Part shown: piece after piece, positions 1 through 8,733 of the stretch | How the letters are laid out: each line of letters begins with the position of its first letter | Numbering within the stretch: position 1 is the stretch's first letter | Origin: Caulobacter sp. X | GTDB taxonomy: Bacteria; Pseudomonadota; Alphaproteobacteria; Caulobacterales; Caulobacteraceae | Length of the DNA stretch: 64,000 nt | Direction: 5' to 3' | Assembly: GCF_002742635.1 (NCBI RefSeq) | Contig: NZ_PEGF01000001.1 | Location: 806,001-870,000 of the forward strand | Translations under genes and position numbers: made by a program | The notes under the pieces: generated by a model | Told to the model about the DNA's origin: nothing | The model's database searches: none | The model's input: only the letters and a program-made list of their open reading frames with translations

Positions 1-121
1 GGGCCAGCACGTACTGGTCGGCGCAGGAGTCCAGCGACATCACGCGCGGAGCCGCGCACGCGAAACCGGGCGCGAGCGCCAGCGCCGCCACAAGGGCGCA
101 CAGGGCCTTGGCGGCGCTCAT
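1..121 (-). CDS. Periplasmic substrate-binding protein of a metal-chelate/B12-type ABC transporter (5' part only)
   Basis: Only the first 40 codons are in the window; the gene runs off the left edge. The ATG is at 119-121 on the minus strand. A short hydrophobic, alanine-rich signal peptide (about residues 1-23) is followed by RVMSLDSCADQYVLA, which resembles the opening beta-strand of BtuF/FepB-like binding proteins (usual form RVVSLDYCADQ). It would bind a metal chelate or corrinoid in the periplasm. It starts 4 bp after the stop of the TetR gene, so the two are probably co-transcribed. The family call rests on a short N-terminus and could shift to another periplasmic binding family. Confidence 0.55.
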   Translation of the reverse strand, partial: MSAAKALCALVAALALAPGFACAAPRVMSLDSCADQYVLA

Positions 122-125
122 GAAA

Positions 126-761
126 TCAGTCCGTGACCAGGCCGTGCAGCAGACCGTCCAGCATCACCTTCATCAGACCCTCGGACGAGGACCAGCCGCG
201 CGAGGGCTTGGTGATCAGCAGCGACACCAGGCCGTGGCAGCCGGCCCACAGCACCTCGGCGGCCTCGACCGCCGAGCCCGAGCGCAGGCGCCCTTGCGCG
301 GCGATATGGTGGACCGGCTCGCTGAACTTCTCGAAGCAGCGGTCGCCCAGCGCCAAGAGGTCGGAGATCTTGTCCTGCGAGATGTGCTCGCCGGTGCTGC
401 AGAACACCAGCTGGTAGCTGTTAGGGTTCTCGAGGGCGAACTTCATGTACGCCTCGAGCATCAGCCGCACGCGCGCCACGGGATCGATGGGCTGGGACGC
501 GATCTCGGTATTGAGGTTCAGCAGACGCTCGATGGCGTCGTTGCTGATCTCCATCAGGATCTGGTCCTTGTCGCGGAAGTGCATGTAGAGCGCCGTCGAC
601 GACACGCCGACCGCGTCGGCGATCTTGCGGATCGTCGCGCCCGAATAGCCTTCGGCGATGAAAATCCTCTCGGCGGCCTCCAGGATTTCGCCACGTCGCA
701 GGTGCCCATCCCCCTTGGGCTTACGCGCGGACTTTTGAGGCTTTTTCAGAACGACCGTCAC
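126..761 (-). CDS. TetR/AcrR family transcriptional regulator
   Basis: A 211-residue protein. An N-terminal TetR helix-turn-helix follows a basic leader: RRGEILEAAERIFIAEG, then GATIRKIADAVGVSSTALYMHF, which is shown here in parts (GVSSTALYMHF is the recognition helix). The C-terminal half is an all-helical ligand/dimer domain. I chose the GTG at 761 because GGGGAA precedes it; an in-frame GTG at 794 gives 11 more residues but has no ribosome-binding site. It lies directly before a transporter binding-protein gene and divergent from a glycosyltransferase gene. The ligand is unknown. Confidence 0.85.
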   Translation of the reverse strand: MTVVLKKPQKSARKPKGDGHLRRGEILEAAERIFIAEGYSGATIRKIADAVGVSSTALYMHFRDKDQILMEISNDAIERLLNLNTEIASQPIDPVARVRLMLEAYMKFALENPNSYQLVFCSTGEHISQDKISDLLALGDRCFEKFSEPVHHIAAQGRLRSGSAVEAAEVLWAGCHGLVSLLITKPSRGWSSSEGLMKVMLDGLLHGLVTD

Positions 762-858
762 GGAACTGGCTTCCCCTGCATTTCCCCACCTCACACTAAA
801 CGGGAATCACCCAGCCGTCGCAAGAACGTGCGTTGTAGCCAATTTGGCGGCCGGTAGA

Positions 859-874
859 TCTCGCGCGCGCGAGA
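859..874. promoter_or_regulatory. Perfect 16-bp palindrome between divergent genes
   Basis: The sequence TCTCGCGCGCGCGAGA reads the same on both strands. It lies in the 207-bp region between the leftward TetR gene and the rightward GT2 gene, a natural place for a TetR autoregulatory operator. The alternating CG core also makes chance palindromes more likely in GC-rich DNA. No other clear signal was found in this spacer. Confidence 0.3.
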
Positions 875-968
875 AAGCGTCTTAAAACGAGTGTTTTTCC
901 ATTTGACACCTTTTGGTTGAGACATCGTTATCCACGCCGTTGGGGCGATCTGGCGTCTTGGGGCGACG

Positions 969-2426
969 ATGGCGCGTGAAGATAGACGGTTGGAACCGGC
1001 GCTCGCGCCGGCGGGCGGACTTGCGCCCGGAGTTCAGGGCTTTGAACTGGAGGCGGCGGCGAAGGTCTCGACGACCGCCGATCCGCGCGCATCCCTTGCA
1101 AGGGACGGCGCCCATCTGTCGTTGTCCCGAGCCCAGGCCGCGACCATAGGCGCGGCGGGTTTTGCGATCGCGGTCGCCATGGCGCTGGCGCCGACGGCCG
1201 GATTGGTCGGCGTGCACCACCTGTTCTTCGCGGTGTTTCTGCTGGGCGGACTGACTCGGCTGGCGGCCGCCTGCACGCCGCTGGCGACCAGGTCGTCGCC
1301 GCCCTTGGCCGATGAGGACCTGCCCGCCTACACGATCATCGCCCCGCTCTATCGCGAGGCCGAGGTGATCGGCGAGCTGATCGAGAACCTGGCGGCGATC
1401 GACTATCCTCGGGATCGGCTGCAGGCGCTGATCGTGCTGGAGGCCGACGACGCCCAGACCCTGGCGGCCGTCCGCGCTTTGGACCTGCCGGCCTTCGCGC
1501 AGGTGCTGATCGTCCCGCCGGGAACGCCCAAGACCAAGCCCCGCGCCTGCAACCACGCGCTTGAACGCGCCCGCGGCGACTTGGTGGTGATCTACGACGC
1601 CGAGGACATGCCCGACCCCGGCCAGCTGCGCGAAGCCGCCGCCCGTTTCGCGGCCTCCGATGAGCGCCTGGCGTGCCTGCAGGCGCCCCTGCGCATCGAA
1701 GACCCAGGCTTCTCGCTGTTCCTGCCCTCGCAGTTTCGCCTGGAATACGCCGCCCACTTCGAGGTGCTCCTGCCGGCCCTGGCGAGGTGGGGCCTGACCT
1801 TTCCGCTGGGCGGCACCAGCAATCACTTCAAGGTCGGCCCCTTGCGCCAGATCGGAGCCTGGGACGCCTATAACGTCACCGAGGACGCGGACGTCGGCTT
1901 CCGCCTCGCCGCCGCCGGCTACCGGCTGGGCGTGATCTCCAGGCCGACCTGGGAGACCGCGCCGACCACCTGGGGCCAATGGCTTCCGCAACGAGCGCGG
2001 TGGATCAAGGGGCACATGCAGACCCTGGCCGTCCACTCGCGCGGCCGCATCGTCCGCCAGGCCCGCAACGCGGCGGCGCTGGTCCTGACCCTGGCCCAGT
2101 CGGTGGCGTCCTCGCACCTGCATGGTCCGGTGATGAGCGTCGCGATCCTCGCGGCGGCGATCGACTACTGGCCGGACTCGCGGTTCGACATCCCGGCCGC
2201 CGACCTCGTGCTCTACGCGCTGGGCTGGAGCTCGGCGGCGCTCGCGGGGGCGCGCGGCGTCATGCGCGCCGGCGGCCAGCCCAAGGCCCTGCACCTGCTG
2301 GGCATGCCGCTTTACTGGCTGGCGCAGAGCGTGGCGGCGGCCAAGGCTCTGGCCCAGTTCGTCACCGATCCGCACCGTTGGGACAAGACGCTGCACGCCC
2401 CGCGCTCTGGACGGGTCCGGCTGTAA
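969..2426 (+). CDS. Family 2 glycosyltransferase, processive/membrane-associated
   Basis: A 485-residue GT2 enzyme related to cellulose-synthase-like and NrfB-type transferases. Hydrophobic segments at about 57-100 precede the GT-A domain (YTIIAPLYREAEVIGELIENL shape from residue 121). The nucleotide-sugar metal site is YDAED (209-213), the second acidic motif TEDAD (304-308) and the acceptor-side motif QRARW (341-345). C-terminal hydrophobic helices (about 365-460) anchor it in the membrane. The donor and product are unknown. The start at 969 has only a weak GGGGCG upstream, so the first 40-50 residues, which are low in motifs, are less certain. Confidence 0.85.
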   Translation: MAREDRRLEPALAPAGGLAPGVQGFELEAAAKVSTTADPRASLARDGAHLSLSRAQAATIGAAGFAIAVAMALAPTAGLVGVHHLFFAVFLLGGLTRLAAACTPLATRSSPPLADEDLPAYTIIAPLYREAEVIGELIENLAAIDYPRDRLQALIVLEADDAQTLAAVRALDLPAFAQVLIVPPGTPKTKPRACNHALERARGDLVVIYDAEDMPDPGQLREAAARFAASDERLACLQAPLRIEDPGFSLFLPSQFRLEYAAHFEVLLPALARWGLTFPLGGTSNHFKVGPLRQIGAWDAYNVTEDADVGFRLAAAGYRLGVISRPTWETAPTTWGQWLPQRARWIKGHMQTLAVHSRGRIVRQARNAAALVLTLAQSVASSHLHGPVMSVAILAAAIDYWPDSRFDIPAADLVLYALGWSSAALAGARGVMRAGGQPKALHLLGMPLYWLAQSVAAAKALAQFVTDPHRWDKTLHAPRSGRVRL

Positions 2427-2443
2427 GAAGGTATGGGCGGGCG

Positions 2444-3355
2444 ATGGCCCCGAAGATCGCTCCCGCCCCCATCGTCATGCGCACCACCGGCTGGGCGGAC
2501 TACGCCCTGCTGGACAGCGGAAACGGCAAGAAGCTGGAACGCTATGGCCGCTACACGGTCGTGCGCCCCGAGCCGCAGTGCTTCTGGGCCCCGCGCCTGG
2601 ACCAGAAGGTCTGGGACAACGCTGACGCCGTCTTCGATCCCACCGACGAGGACGAGGCCGGCCGCTGGCGCTTCAAGGGCAAGCCGATCGAGAAGTTCCC
2701 GCTGGCCTGGGGCGGCGCCAAGTTCCACGGCCAGTTCACGCCGTTCCGCCACCTGGCCTTCTTCCCCGAGCAGGCCGCCAACTGGGCCTGGCAGGACGAG
2801 CGCGTGCGGGCCTTTTCCAAGACCTCAGATCGCCAGCCCAAGGTCCTGAATCTGTTCGGCTATACGGGCGTGGCCTCGCTGGTCTGCGCGGCCGCCGGCG
2901 CGGCCGTCACCCATGTCGACGCGTCCAAGAAGTCGGTCGGCTTCGCGCGCGAGAACGCCGCCCTCGCGGGCTTGGCGGAAAAGCCGATCCGCTGGATCGT
3001 CGAGGACGCCCGCAAGTTCGTGGCCCGCGAGGTCCGACGCGGCAATGTCTATGACGGCATCATCCTGGACCCGCCGAAGTTCGGCCGCGGCGCCGACGGC
3101 GAGGTCTGGCGGCTGTTCGAGGACCTGGCGGCCCTGACACGGGACGTCGCCGCCTTGCTCAGCGACGACGCCTCGTTCCTGCTGATGAACGCCTACGCCG
3201 CCCGCGTCTCGGGCGCGGCGCTGTCGGGCCTGCTGGCCCAGGAGCTGGAAGGCCGCAGCGGCGTCATCGACTGGGGCGAGCTCTCTTTGGTCGAGGACAA
3301 GGGCGACCGCCAGATCGGCCTGTCGTTCTTCGCCCGCTGGTCTTCTGAGGCGTAA
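2444..3355 (+). CDS. Class I SAM-dependent methyltransferase, RlmI/K-like (rRNA cytosine type)
   Basis: 303 residues. The N-terminal part (ALLDSGNGKKLERYGRYTVVRPEPQ) resembles the PUA-like/lead-in of RlmI-type enzymes. The SAM-binding core follows: VLNLFGYTGVASL (motif I), THVDASKKSV (acidic motif II), RWIVEDARKF (motif III) and the catalytic-site motif ILDPPKFGRG. The usual substrate of such enzymes is rRNA; the exact base here is not known. ATG 2444 is chosen because upstream in-frame sequence overlaps the preceding glycosyltransferase. The next gene, another RNA methyltransferase, starts 3 bp after the stop, so they form one unit. Confidence 0.85.
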   Translation: MAPKIAPAPIVMRTTGWADYALLDSGNGKKLERYGRYTVVRPEPQCFWAPRLDQKVWDNADAVFDPTDEDEAGRWRFKGKPIEKFPLAWGGAKFHGQFTPFRHLAFFPEQAANWAWQDERVRAFSKTSDRQPKVLNLFGYTGVASLVCAAAGAAVTHVDASKKSVGFARENAALAGLAEKPIRWIVEDARKFVAREVRRGNVYDGIILDPPKFGRGADGEVWRLFEDLAALTRDVAALLSDDASFLLMNAYAARVSGAALSGLLAQELEGRSGVIDWGELSLVEDKGDRQIGLSFFARWSSEA

Positions 3356-3358
3356 GTC

Positions 3359-4150
3359 ATGAGCACCAAGACCGTCACCTCCCTGACCAACAACACCGTC
3401 AAGGCCGTCCGCGCCCTGCACATGCGCAAGGAGCGCGAGGAGAGCGGCCTGTTCCTGGCCGAGGGCCTGAAGATCGTCATCGAGGCGATCGACTGCGGCC
3501 ACGCGCCCAAGATCGTCATGTACGGCCCCGACGCCGCCGACCATCCGATGCTCAAGAAGGCCGTCGCCGCGTGCCTGAAGGCCGGCGGCGAAGTCATTGA
3601 GGTCAATCGCGAAATCCTCGAGAAGGTCTCGCGCCGCGACAACCCGCAGGCGGTCGTGGCGGTGTTCAGGCAGGTCTTCACGCCGTTGGCGGCCATCGTT
3701 CCCGAGAGCGCCCCCTGCTGGGTGGCCATGCAGGCGGTCCGGGATCCCGGCAACCTGGGCACCGTCATCCGCACCGCCGACGCGGCCGGCTGCGGCGGGG
3801 TGATCCTGGTCGGCGACTGCGTCGATCCCTATTCGGTCGAGGGCGTGCGGGCGACCATGGGCTCGATCTTCGCGGTGAAGATCGCCAAGGCCACGATCCC
3901 CGAGTTCCTGGCCTGGCGCGAGACCTGGCCCGGCAGCGTGGTGGGCACCCTGCTGACCGCCACAGTCGACCACAAGTCCGCCAACTACGTGAATCCCACC
4001 CTGATCCTGATGGGCAACGAGCAGCAGGGCCTGCCGCCGGAACTGGCCGCGGCGTGCGACGTCAACGTCAAGATCCCGATGCGCGGCCGGGCGGACAGCC
4101 TGAACCTGTCGGTGGCGACCGGGATCATGATTTATACGGTGACGGGCTGA
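3359..4150 (+). CDS. TrmH/SpoU family RNA 2'-O-ribose methyltransferase
   Basis: 263 residues. An N-terminal SpoU substrate-binding domain (REESGLFLAEGLKIVIEA) is followed by the SPOUT knot domain with the three family motifs: GNLGTVIRTADAAG, ILMGNEQQGLP and IPMRGRADSLNLSVA. These bind SAM in the deep trefoil knot and position the ribose 2'-hydroxyl. Likely target is 23S rRNA or tRNA; the exact nucleotide cannot be read from sequence. It is translated right after the class I methyltransferase with a 3-bp gap and ends next to a large inverted repeat that may stop transcription. Confidence 0.9.
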   Translation: MSTKTVTSLTNNTVKAVRALHMRKEREESGLFLAEGLKIVIEAIDCGHAPKIVMYGPDAADHPMLKKAVAACLKAGGEVIEVNREILEKVSRRDNPQAVVAVFRQVFTPLAAIVPESAPCWVAMQAVRDPGNLGTVIRTADAAGCGGVILVGDCVDPYSVEGVRATMGSIFAVKIAKATIPEFLAWRETWPGSVVGTLLTATVDHKSANYVNPTLILMGNEQQGLPPELAAACDVNVKIPMRGRADSLNLSVATGIMIYTVTG

Positions 4151-4151
4151 G

Positions 4152-4271
4152 AAATCCTCCCCCCAGCGGGGGAGGTGTCGGCGCGTAGCGACGACGGAGG
4201 GGGAAGAGGCAAGGCCTGCGGACTTCCCCCTCCGGCGCTTCGCGCCACCTCCCCCGCTAGGGGGAGGATTT
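4152..4271. repeat. Large imperfect inverted repeat of nested CTCCCCC hairpins
   Basis: Two arms (about 4152-4206 and 4223-4271) are near reverse complements: AAATCCTCCCCC...GGAGGGGGAAG against CTTCCCCCTCC...GGGGGAGGATTT. Each arm also holds its own small hairpin (CCTCCCCC-agc-GGGGGAGG). The element fills the gap between the convergent SpoU-type and hrpB genes and could act as a bidirectional terminator. Elements of this look are common between genes in Caulobacter and related genera. Confidence 0.8.
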
Positions 4272-4283
4272 GCTCTACCGACC

Positions 4284-6725
4284 TCACGTCCCTCTCGGCT
4301 TCGCCCGCGTCACCGGCGCGGCGCTGGCCGGATCGTCCGGCCACACGTGCCGGGGATAACGCCCCTTCATCTCGACCTTCACCTCGCGCCAGGAGCCCTT
4401 CCAAAACCCTGGCAGGTCCTTGGTAATCTGGATCGGGCGGTGGGCGGGTGACAGCAACGCCAGGGTCAGCGGGACCTTGCCGCCCGCGACGCTGGGATGC
4501 TCGGCTAGGCCATAGAGCTCCCCGACCCGCACCTCGACGCGCGGCCCGCCCTCTGCGGCGTAGTCGATCGCGAAGGTGTTGCCGGTCGGCGCCTCGAAGC
4601 GCGCCGGCAGCAGCGCGTCCATCTTCCGCTGCAGGTCCCACGGCACCAGGGTCTTCAGCGCGTCGTGCAGCGACCCCTCGTCCAGGCTGGACAGCGACGA
4701 GCGACCGGCCAGCAGCGGCTCCAGCCATTCGTCGAGGCGTTCGATCAGGGCAGACTCGGACAGGTCCGGCCAGTCCTCGCCATCGACCTCCCGCAGGAAG
4801 GCCACGCGGTCCAGCAGCGCCCTGCCCCGCTCGCCCAGGCGCAGCGCCGAAAGCCCCTCGACCCGGACCTGGTCCATCAAAGCCCCGGCGATCATCGCCG
4901 GGTCCGGGTTCTCGATCAGTCGCTCTTCGAGCACCAGCTTGCCCAGGCGCAGCAGCCGCTTGGCGCGCACCTTGCCGCCGGCGGTCTCCAGGCGGTCCTC
5001 GGCGACCAGACGATCGGCGAAGGCCTCGCGCAGCTCCGTCTCCTCGACCGCGGCGGCCAGCAGGATGCGGTCGCGGCTGTCTCCGCCGCCCAGTTCGCCC
5101 ACCGCCAACCAGCTCTCGCGAGCCAACGGATCGGTCGGCTCCAGATAGACGCCGCGCCCGCCGGCCAGCTGGAACTCGCCCGGCTTGCCGCGCGCCTTGG
5201 CCACGCGCTCGGGATAGGCCTCGGCGAGCATCAGGCCGACCTCGAGTTCCTTCGCGCCGGACGGCTTGCCGGCCGCGCGCGCCCAGCGCTCGATCAGGGC
5301 CATGGCGTCGCGCGCCCTGGGCGAGCGATCGCGGTGCAGGTTCTCCAGCCGCCGGCGCAGGTCGACATCCTTGCCGCCCAGGCCCTGCTCGGTCAGCACG
5401 GCGGCGACCTCGGCCGCCTCGCGCCCCTGACCGGAGGCCGCGCCGCGCACGACCATATGCGCCAGGCGCGGCGGCAGCGGCATCTCGGCCAGGGCCTTGC
5501 CGTGGGCGGTCAGGTCGCCCTGCGCGTCCAGCGCCTGGATGCGGGTGAGCAGGCCTCGCGCCTCGGCGAAGGCGGCCGCGGGTGGCGGATCGAGGAAGGT
5601 CAGGCCGCCAGCGTCCCTTGCGCCCCAGCGGGCGAGGTCCAGCGCCAGGCGCGACAGGTCGGCCTCCAGGATCTCGGGCCGAGCAAAGGCTGGCAGCGAC
5701 CGCGTTTCCGGCTCGTCCCAGAGGCGGTAGCAGACGCCAGGCTCGGTCCGCCCGGCGCGGCCCCGGCGCTGGTCGGCGGCGGCGCGGCTGACGCGCACCG
5801 TCTCCAGGCGCGTGATGCCCGAGGCCGGATCGTAGCGGGGCACGCGGGCCAGACCCGCGTCGATGACCACCCGTACGCCCTCGATGGTCAGGCTGGTCTC
5901 GGCGATCGAGGTCGCCAGCACAACCTTGCGACGGCCGGCGGGCGCCGGCGAGATCGCACGGTCCTGGGCGGCCGGCTCCAGCGCGCCATACAGCGGCGCC
6001 ACGTCGACGTCGGGACGCCGAAGCCGCTCGTTCAGCCAGCTCTCGGCGCGCCGGATCTCGCCCTGCCCCGGCAGGAAGACCAGGATCGAACCCGTCTCCT
6101 CGGCCAGCGCCCGCTCGACCGCGCGACCGACGCGTTCCTCCAAACGCTGGCGCTCGTCGCGGCCGAGGTAGCGCGTGTCGACCGGAAACATCCGTCCCTG
6201 GCTTTCGACGACCGGCGCATCGTTCAGCAGCGCCGAGATGCGCGCGCCGTCCAGGGTGGCCGACATGACCAGCAGGCGCAGGTCGTCGCGCAGGACGCTC
6301 TGGACGTCGCGGGCGAAAGCCAGGCCCAGATCGGCGTCCAGGCTGCGCTCGTGGAACTCGTCGAACAGCACGGCCGCGACGCCGTCCAGGCCCGGGTCGT
6401 CGAGAATCATCCGTGTAAAGACGCCCTCGGTGACCACTTCGATCCGCGTCCTGGCCGACACCTTGGACTGCAGGCGCACGCGGAAACCGACCGTCTCGCC
6501 GACGGACTCGCCCAGATTGGCGGCCATGCGCGCGGCGGCGGCGCGCGCGGCCAGGCGCCGGGGCTCCAGCACGATCAGCTTGCGGCCCTGAACCCACGGC
6601 TCTTCCAAAAGCGCCAAGGGAACGGCCGTGGTCTTGCCCGCGCCCGGCGGGGCGACGAGAACGGCGGTCTCCCGCGCGCCAAGGGCGCCTTTCAGCGCTG
6701 GAAGGGCCTCGAAAATGGGCAACAT
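4284..6725 (-). CDS. hrpB: ATP-dependent RNA helicase HrpB (DEAH family)
   Basis: 813 residues from the ATG at 6723-6725 (MLPIFEALPALKGAL), the usual HrpB N-terminus; an in-frame start 12 codons upstream is less likely. Visible motifs are APPGAGKTT (Walker A), LFDEFHERS (DExH box, motif II), MSATLDG (motif III), ATSIAETSLTIEGV (motif V region) and QRRGRAGRTEPG (motif VI). HA2/winged-helix and the HrpB-specific C-terminal region (WDLQRKMDALLPARFEAPTG) follow. Its cellular role in bacteria is poorly defined; RNA remodelling is assumed from the family. Confidence 0.95.
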   Translation of the reverse strand: MLPIFEALPALKGALGARETAVLVAPPGAGKTTAVPLALLEEPWVQGRKLIVLEPRRLAARAAAARMAANLGESVGETVGFRVRLQSKVSARTRIEVVTEGVFTRMILDDPGLDGVAAVLFDEFHERSLDADLGLAFARDVQSVLRDDLRLLVMSATLDGARISALLNDAPVVESQGRMFPVDTRYLGRDERQRLEERVGRAVERALAEETGSILVFLPGQGEIRRAESWLNERLRRPDVDVAPLYGALEPAAQDRAISPAPAGRRKVVLATSIAETSLTIEGVRVVIDAGLARVPRYDPASGITRLETVRVSRAAADQRRGRAGRTEPGVCYRLWDEPETRSLPAFARPEILEADLSRLALDLARWGARDAGGLTFLDPPPAAAFAEARGLLTRIQALDAQGDLTAHGKALAEMPLPPRLAHMVVRGAASGQGREAAEVAAVLTEQGLGGKDVDLRRRLENLHRDRSPRARDAMALIERWARAAGKPSGAKELEVGLMLAEAYPERVAKARGKPGEFQLAGGRGVYLEPTDPLARESWLAVGELGGGDSRDRILLAAAVEETELREAFADRLVAEDRLETAGGKVRAKRLLRLGKLVLEERLIENPDPAMIAGALMDQVRVEGLSALRLGERGRALLDRVAFLREVDGEDWPDLSESALIERLDEWLEPLLAGRSSLSSLDEGSLHDALKTLVPWDLQRKMDALLPARFEAPTGNTFAIDYAAEGGPRVEVRVGELYGLAEHPSVAGGKVPLTLALLSPAHRPIQITKDLPGFWKGSWREVKVEMKGRYPRHVWPDDPASAAPVTRAKPRGT

Positions 6726-6773
6726 CGCGCCGGCTTTAACGGCCTGGCCGCTTAACGCCAAGCATCTCTGGAC

Positions 6774-6884
6774 AGAGCGTGATAGCCGAAAGTGTTAGCG
6801 GTTTCGGCGGCGATCACGCTCTGCATGCTTTTAGAGCGGGCCTGTTTTTTCGAGTTTGGATGGCCATCCAAACTCGACAGGCCC
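6774..6884. repeat. Two-hairpin intergenic element between divergent hrpB and APC permease genes
   Basis: First hairpin: AGAGCGTGAT (6774-6783) pairs with ATCACGCTCT (6813-6822), with inner arms GCCGAAA/TTTCGGC. After a short linker containing TTTT comes AGAGC and a second hairpin: GGGCCTGT (6838-6845) pairs with ACAGGCCC (6877-6884) around a perfect 26-bp palindrome at 6851-6876 centred on TGGCCA. The layout (AGAGC...GCTCT, T-rich linker, AGAGC-led second hairpin ending in CTAG) matches the two 118-bp repeats at 12678 and 18501, although the sequence has diverged. Confidence 0.75.
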
Positions 6885-7015
6885 TAGTCAGGAGCGCGGA
6901 GAACATTTACGCGCTTTAACCGCCCGACCTTGACCCCATGCTCATAAAAGGGTCACGGTCCGCAAAATTTTCCAAAGGCGACCCCAGGGGGAGTCTTGCC
7001 TATCCAGGAGGAACT

Positions 7016-8632
7016 ATGTGGCGCGTAAAATCGCTTGATGCGATCCTAGCGACGGCCGAGAAGAAATCGCTGCACCGCTCGCTGGGTCCCGTGCAGCTGA
7101 CGCTGCTGGGTGTGGGCGCGATCATCGGCACCGGCATTTTCGTTCTGACCGCCGCGGCGGCGCAGAAGGCCGGCCCCGGCATGATGTGGAGCTTCGTGAT
7201 CGCCGGCGCCGTCTGCGCCTTCGCCGCGCTCTGCTACTCTGAACTGGCCTCGATGGTACCCGTCTCGGGCTCGGCCTACACCTATTCCTACGCCGTCATG
7301 GGCGAACTGCTGGCCTGGATGGTCGGCTGGGCGCTGATCCTGGAATACGCCGTCGCCGCCAGCGCCGTGTCGGTCGGCTGGTCCGGCTACTTCCTGGGGC
7401 TGATCGAGAACGCGCTAGGCTTCCATTGGCCTGACGCCATCCGCCATGGTCCCGCCTGGTCGATGAACGGCTGGATGCCGGTCGCCGACTTCAGCGCCGG
7501 CATCGTGAATGTCCCCGCGATCATCGTGGCCCTGGCCGTGACCGCCCTGCTGGTCATCGGGACCACCGAAAGCGCCACGGTCAACGCCGCCCTGGTGGCG
7601 ATCAAGGTGACCGCCCTGACGGTGTTCATCGCCCTGGCCCTGCCCGTGCTGAAGACCGGCAACTTCTCGCCCTTCACCCCCAATGGCTGGTTCGGCCCCG
7701 CGGGGACCACCGGCATGGGCGTCGTCGGCGCCGCGGCCTCGATCTTCTTCGCCTATGTCGGCTTCGACGCGGTGTCGACCGCCGCCGAGGAGACCAAGAA
7801 TCCGCAGCGCAACGTCCCGATCGGCCTGATTGGCTCGCTGGCCATCTGCACCATCTTCTACCTGCTGGTCGCGGCTGGCGCGATCGGCGCGATGGGCGCC
7901 CAACCGGTGCTCGGCCTTGACGGTTCGCCCGTCCAGCCGGGTTCGGCCGCCTTCACCGCCGCCTGCAACCTGGCGGCCAACAAGGACGCTCTGGTCTGCT
8001 CGAACGAGGCCCTGGCCCACGTCCTGCGCCAGATCAACTTCCCGCTCGTCGGCAACCTGCTGGGCCTGGCGGCGAACCTCGCCCTGCCCTCGGTCATCCT
8101 GATGATGATCTACGGCCAGACCCGCATCTTCTTCGTGATGGCGCGCGACGGTCTGCTGCCGGAAAAGCTGGCCAGCATCCATCCCAAGTTCAAGACGCCG
8201 CACATCGTCACGATCGTGACCGGCCTGTTCGTGGCGCTGGCCGCCGCCTTCTTCCCGGTCGGTCAGCTGGCTGACATCTCGAACTCGGGCACGCTGTTCG
8301 CCTTCTTCATGGTGTCGATCGCCGTGATGGTGCTGCGCGTGAAGGACCCGAACCGTCCGCGTCCGTTCAAGACGCCGATGATCTGGGTCGTCGCCCCGAT
8401 CGCGCTGGTCGGCTGCGCGGTGCTGTACTTCAACCTGCCGCTCGAGGCGATGGCCGTGCTGCCGGTGTGGGGCGCGGTCGGTCTGGTGATCTACTTCGCC
8501 TATGGCTACCGCAAGAGCCACGTCGGCCGCGGCCTCACCGAGGTTCCGGAACTGGCCGCCGATGCGCCGGCCGGCCCCGTTCCGCCGATGCCGGGCGCCC
8601 CGGCGCCGGGCTCGAAGGAAGAGCGCGACTAA
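7016..8632 (+). CDS. APC superfamily amino acid permease (cationic amino acid transporter-like)
   Basis: 538 residues from ATG 7016, which has a strong AGGAGG 5 bp upstream. An in-frame ATG at 6938 would add 26 polar residues and is not supported. The first transmembrane helix holds the APC signature GVGAIIGTGIFVLTAAAA; about twelve hydrophobic helices follow, including GYFLGL and PSVILMMIYGQTRIFFVMARDG, a hallmark of YfnA/CAT-type carriers. It should import an amino acid across the inner membrane with protons. The tail is short, cytoplasmic and proline-rich. It stands alone with its own terminator. Confidence 0.9.
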   Translation: MWRVKSLDAILATAEKKSLHRSLGPVQLTLLGVGAIIGTGIFVLTAAAAQKAGPGMMWSFVIAGAVCAFAALCYSELASMVPVSGSAYTYSYAVMGELLAWMVGWALILEYAVAASAVSVGWSGYFLGLIENALGFHWPDAIRHGPAWSMNGWMPVADFSAGIVNVPAIIVALAVTALLVIGTTESATVNAALVAIKVTALTVFIALALPVLKTGNFSPFTPNGWFGPAGTTGMGVVGAAASIFFAYVGFDAVSTAAEETKNPQRNVPIGLIGSLAICTIFYLLVAAGAIGAMGAQPVLGLDGSPVQPGSAAFTAACNLAANKDALVCSNEALAHVLRQINFPLVGNLLGLAANLALPSVILMMIYGQTRIFFVMARDGLLPEKLASIHPKFKTPHIVTIVTGLFVALAAAFFPVGQLADISNSGTLFAFFMVSIAVMVLRVKDPNRPRPFKTPMIWVVAPIALVGCAVLYFNLPLEAMAVLPVWGAVGLVIYFAYGYRKSHVGRGLTEVPELAADAPAGPVPPMPGAPAPGSKEERD

Positions 8633-8671
8633 AGGGCAAGCTTGATCTCCAGCCGTTAGGCTTTAGGTCAG

Positions 8672-8706
8672 AAGGGCGGGCGCTTCGGCTCCCGCCCTTT
8701 TTCTTT
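8672..8706 (+). terminator. Rho-independent terminator after the APC permease gene
   Basis: The stem AAGGGCGGG(AG)C... folds as GGGCGGG against CCCGCCC across a CGCTTCGGCT loop and runs directly into TTTTTCTTT. It lies about 40 bp after the permease stop. Confidence 0.85.
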
Positions 8707-8733
8707 GCCGCCCCTTTCTGCGGAGGTCGCCCG

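Noticed and set aside
882-2396. Long open frame on the minus strand opposite the GT2 gene
   Set aside because: It is an antisense shadow in high-GC DNA: arginine- and glycine-rich, no domain, and the plus-strand frame has clear GT2 motifs.
1979-2443. In-frame upstream extension of the RlmI-like methyltransferase
   Set aside because: It overlaps the GT2 gene, is low-complexity and lacks a ribosome site; ATG 2444 gives the family length.
4665-6755. 696-codon plus-strand frame opposite hrpB
   Set aside because: It lies fully antisense to a protein with all DEAH helicase motifs; composition is typical of a shadow frame.
6938-7015. Upstream ATG for the APC permease
   Set aside because: It adds a polar segment not seen in the family, and the AGGAGG before ATG 7016 is far better.
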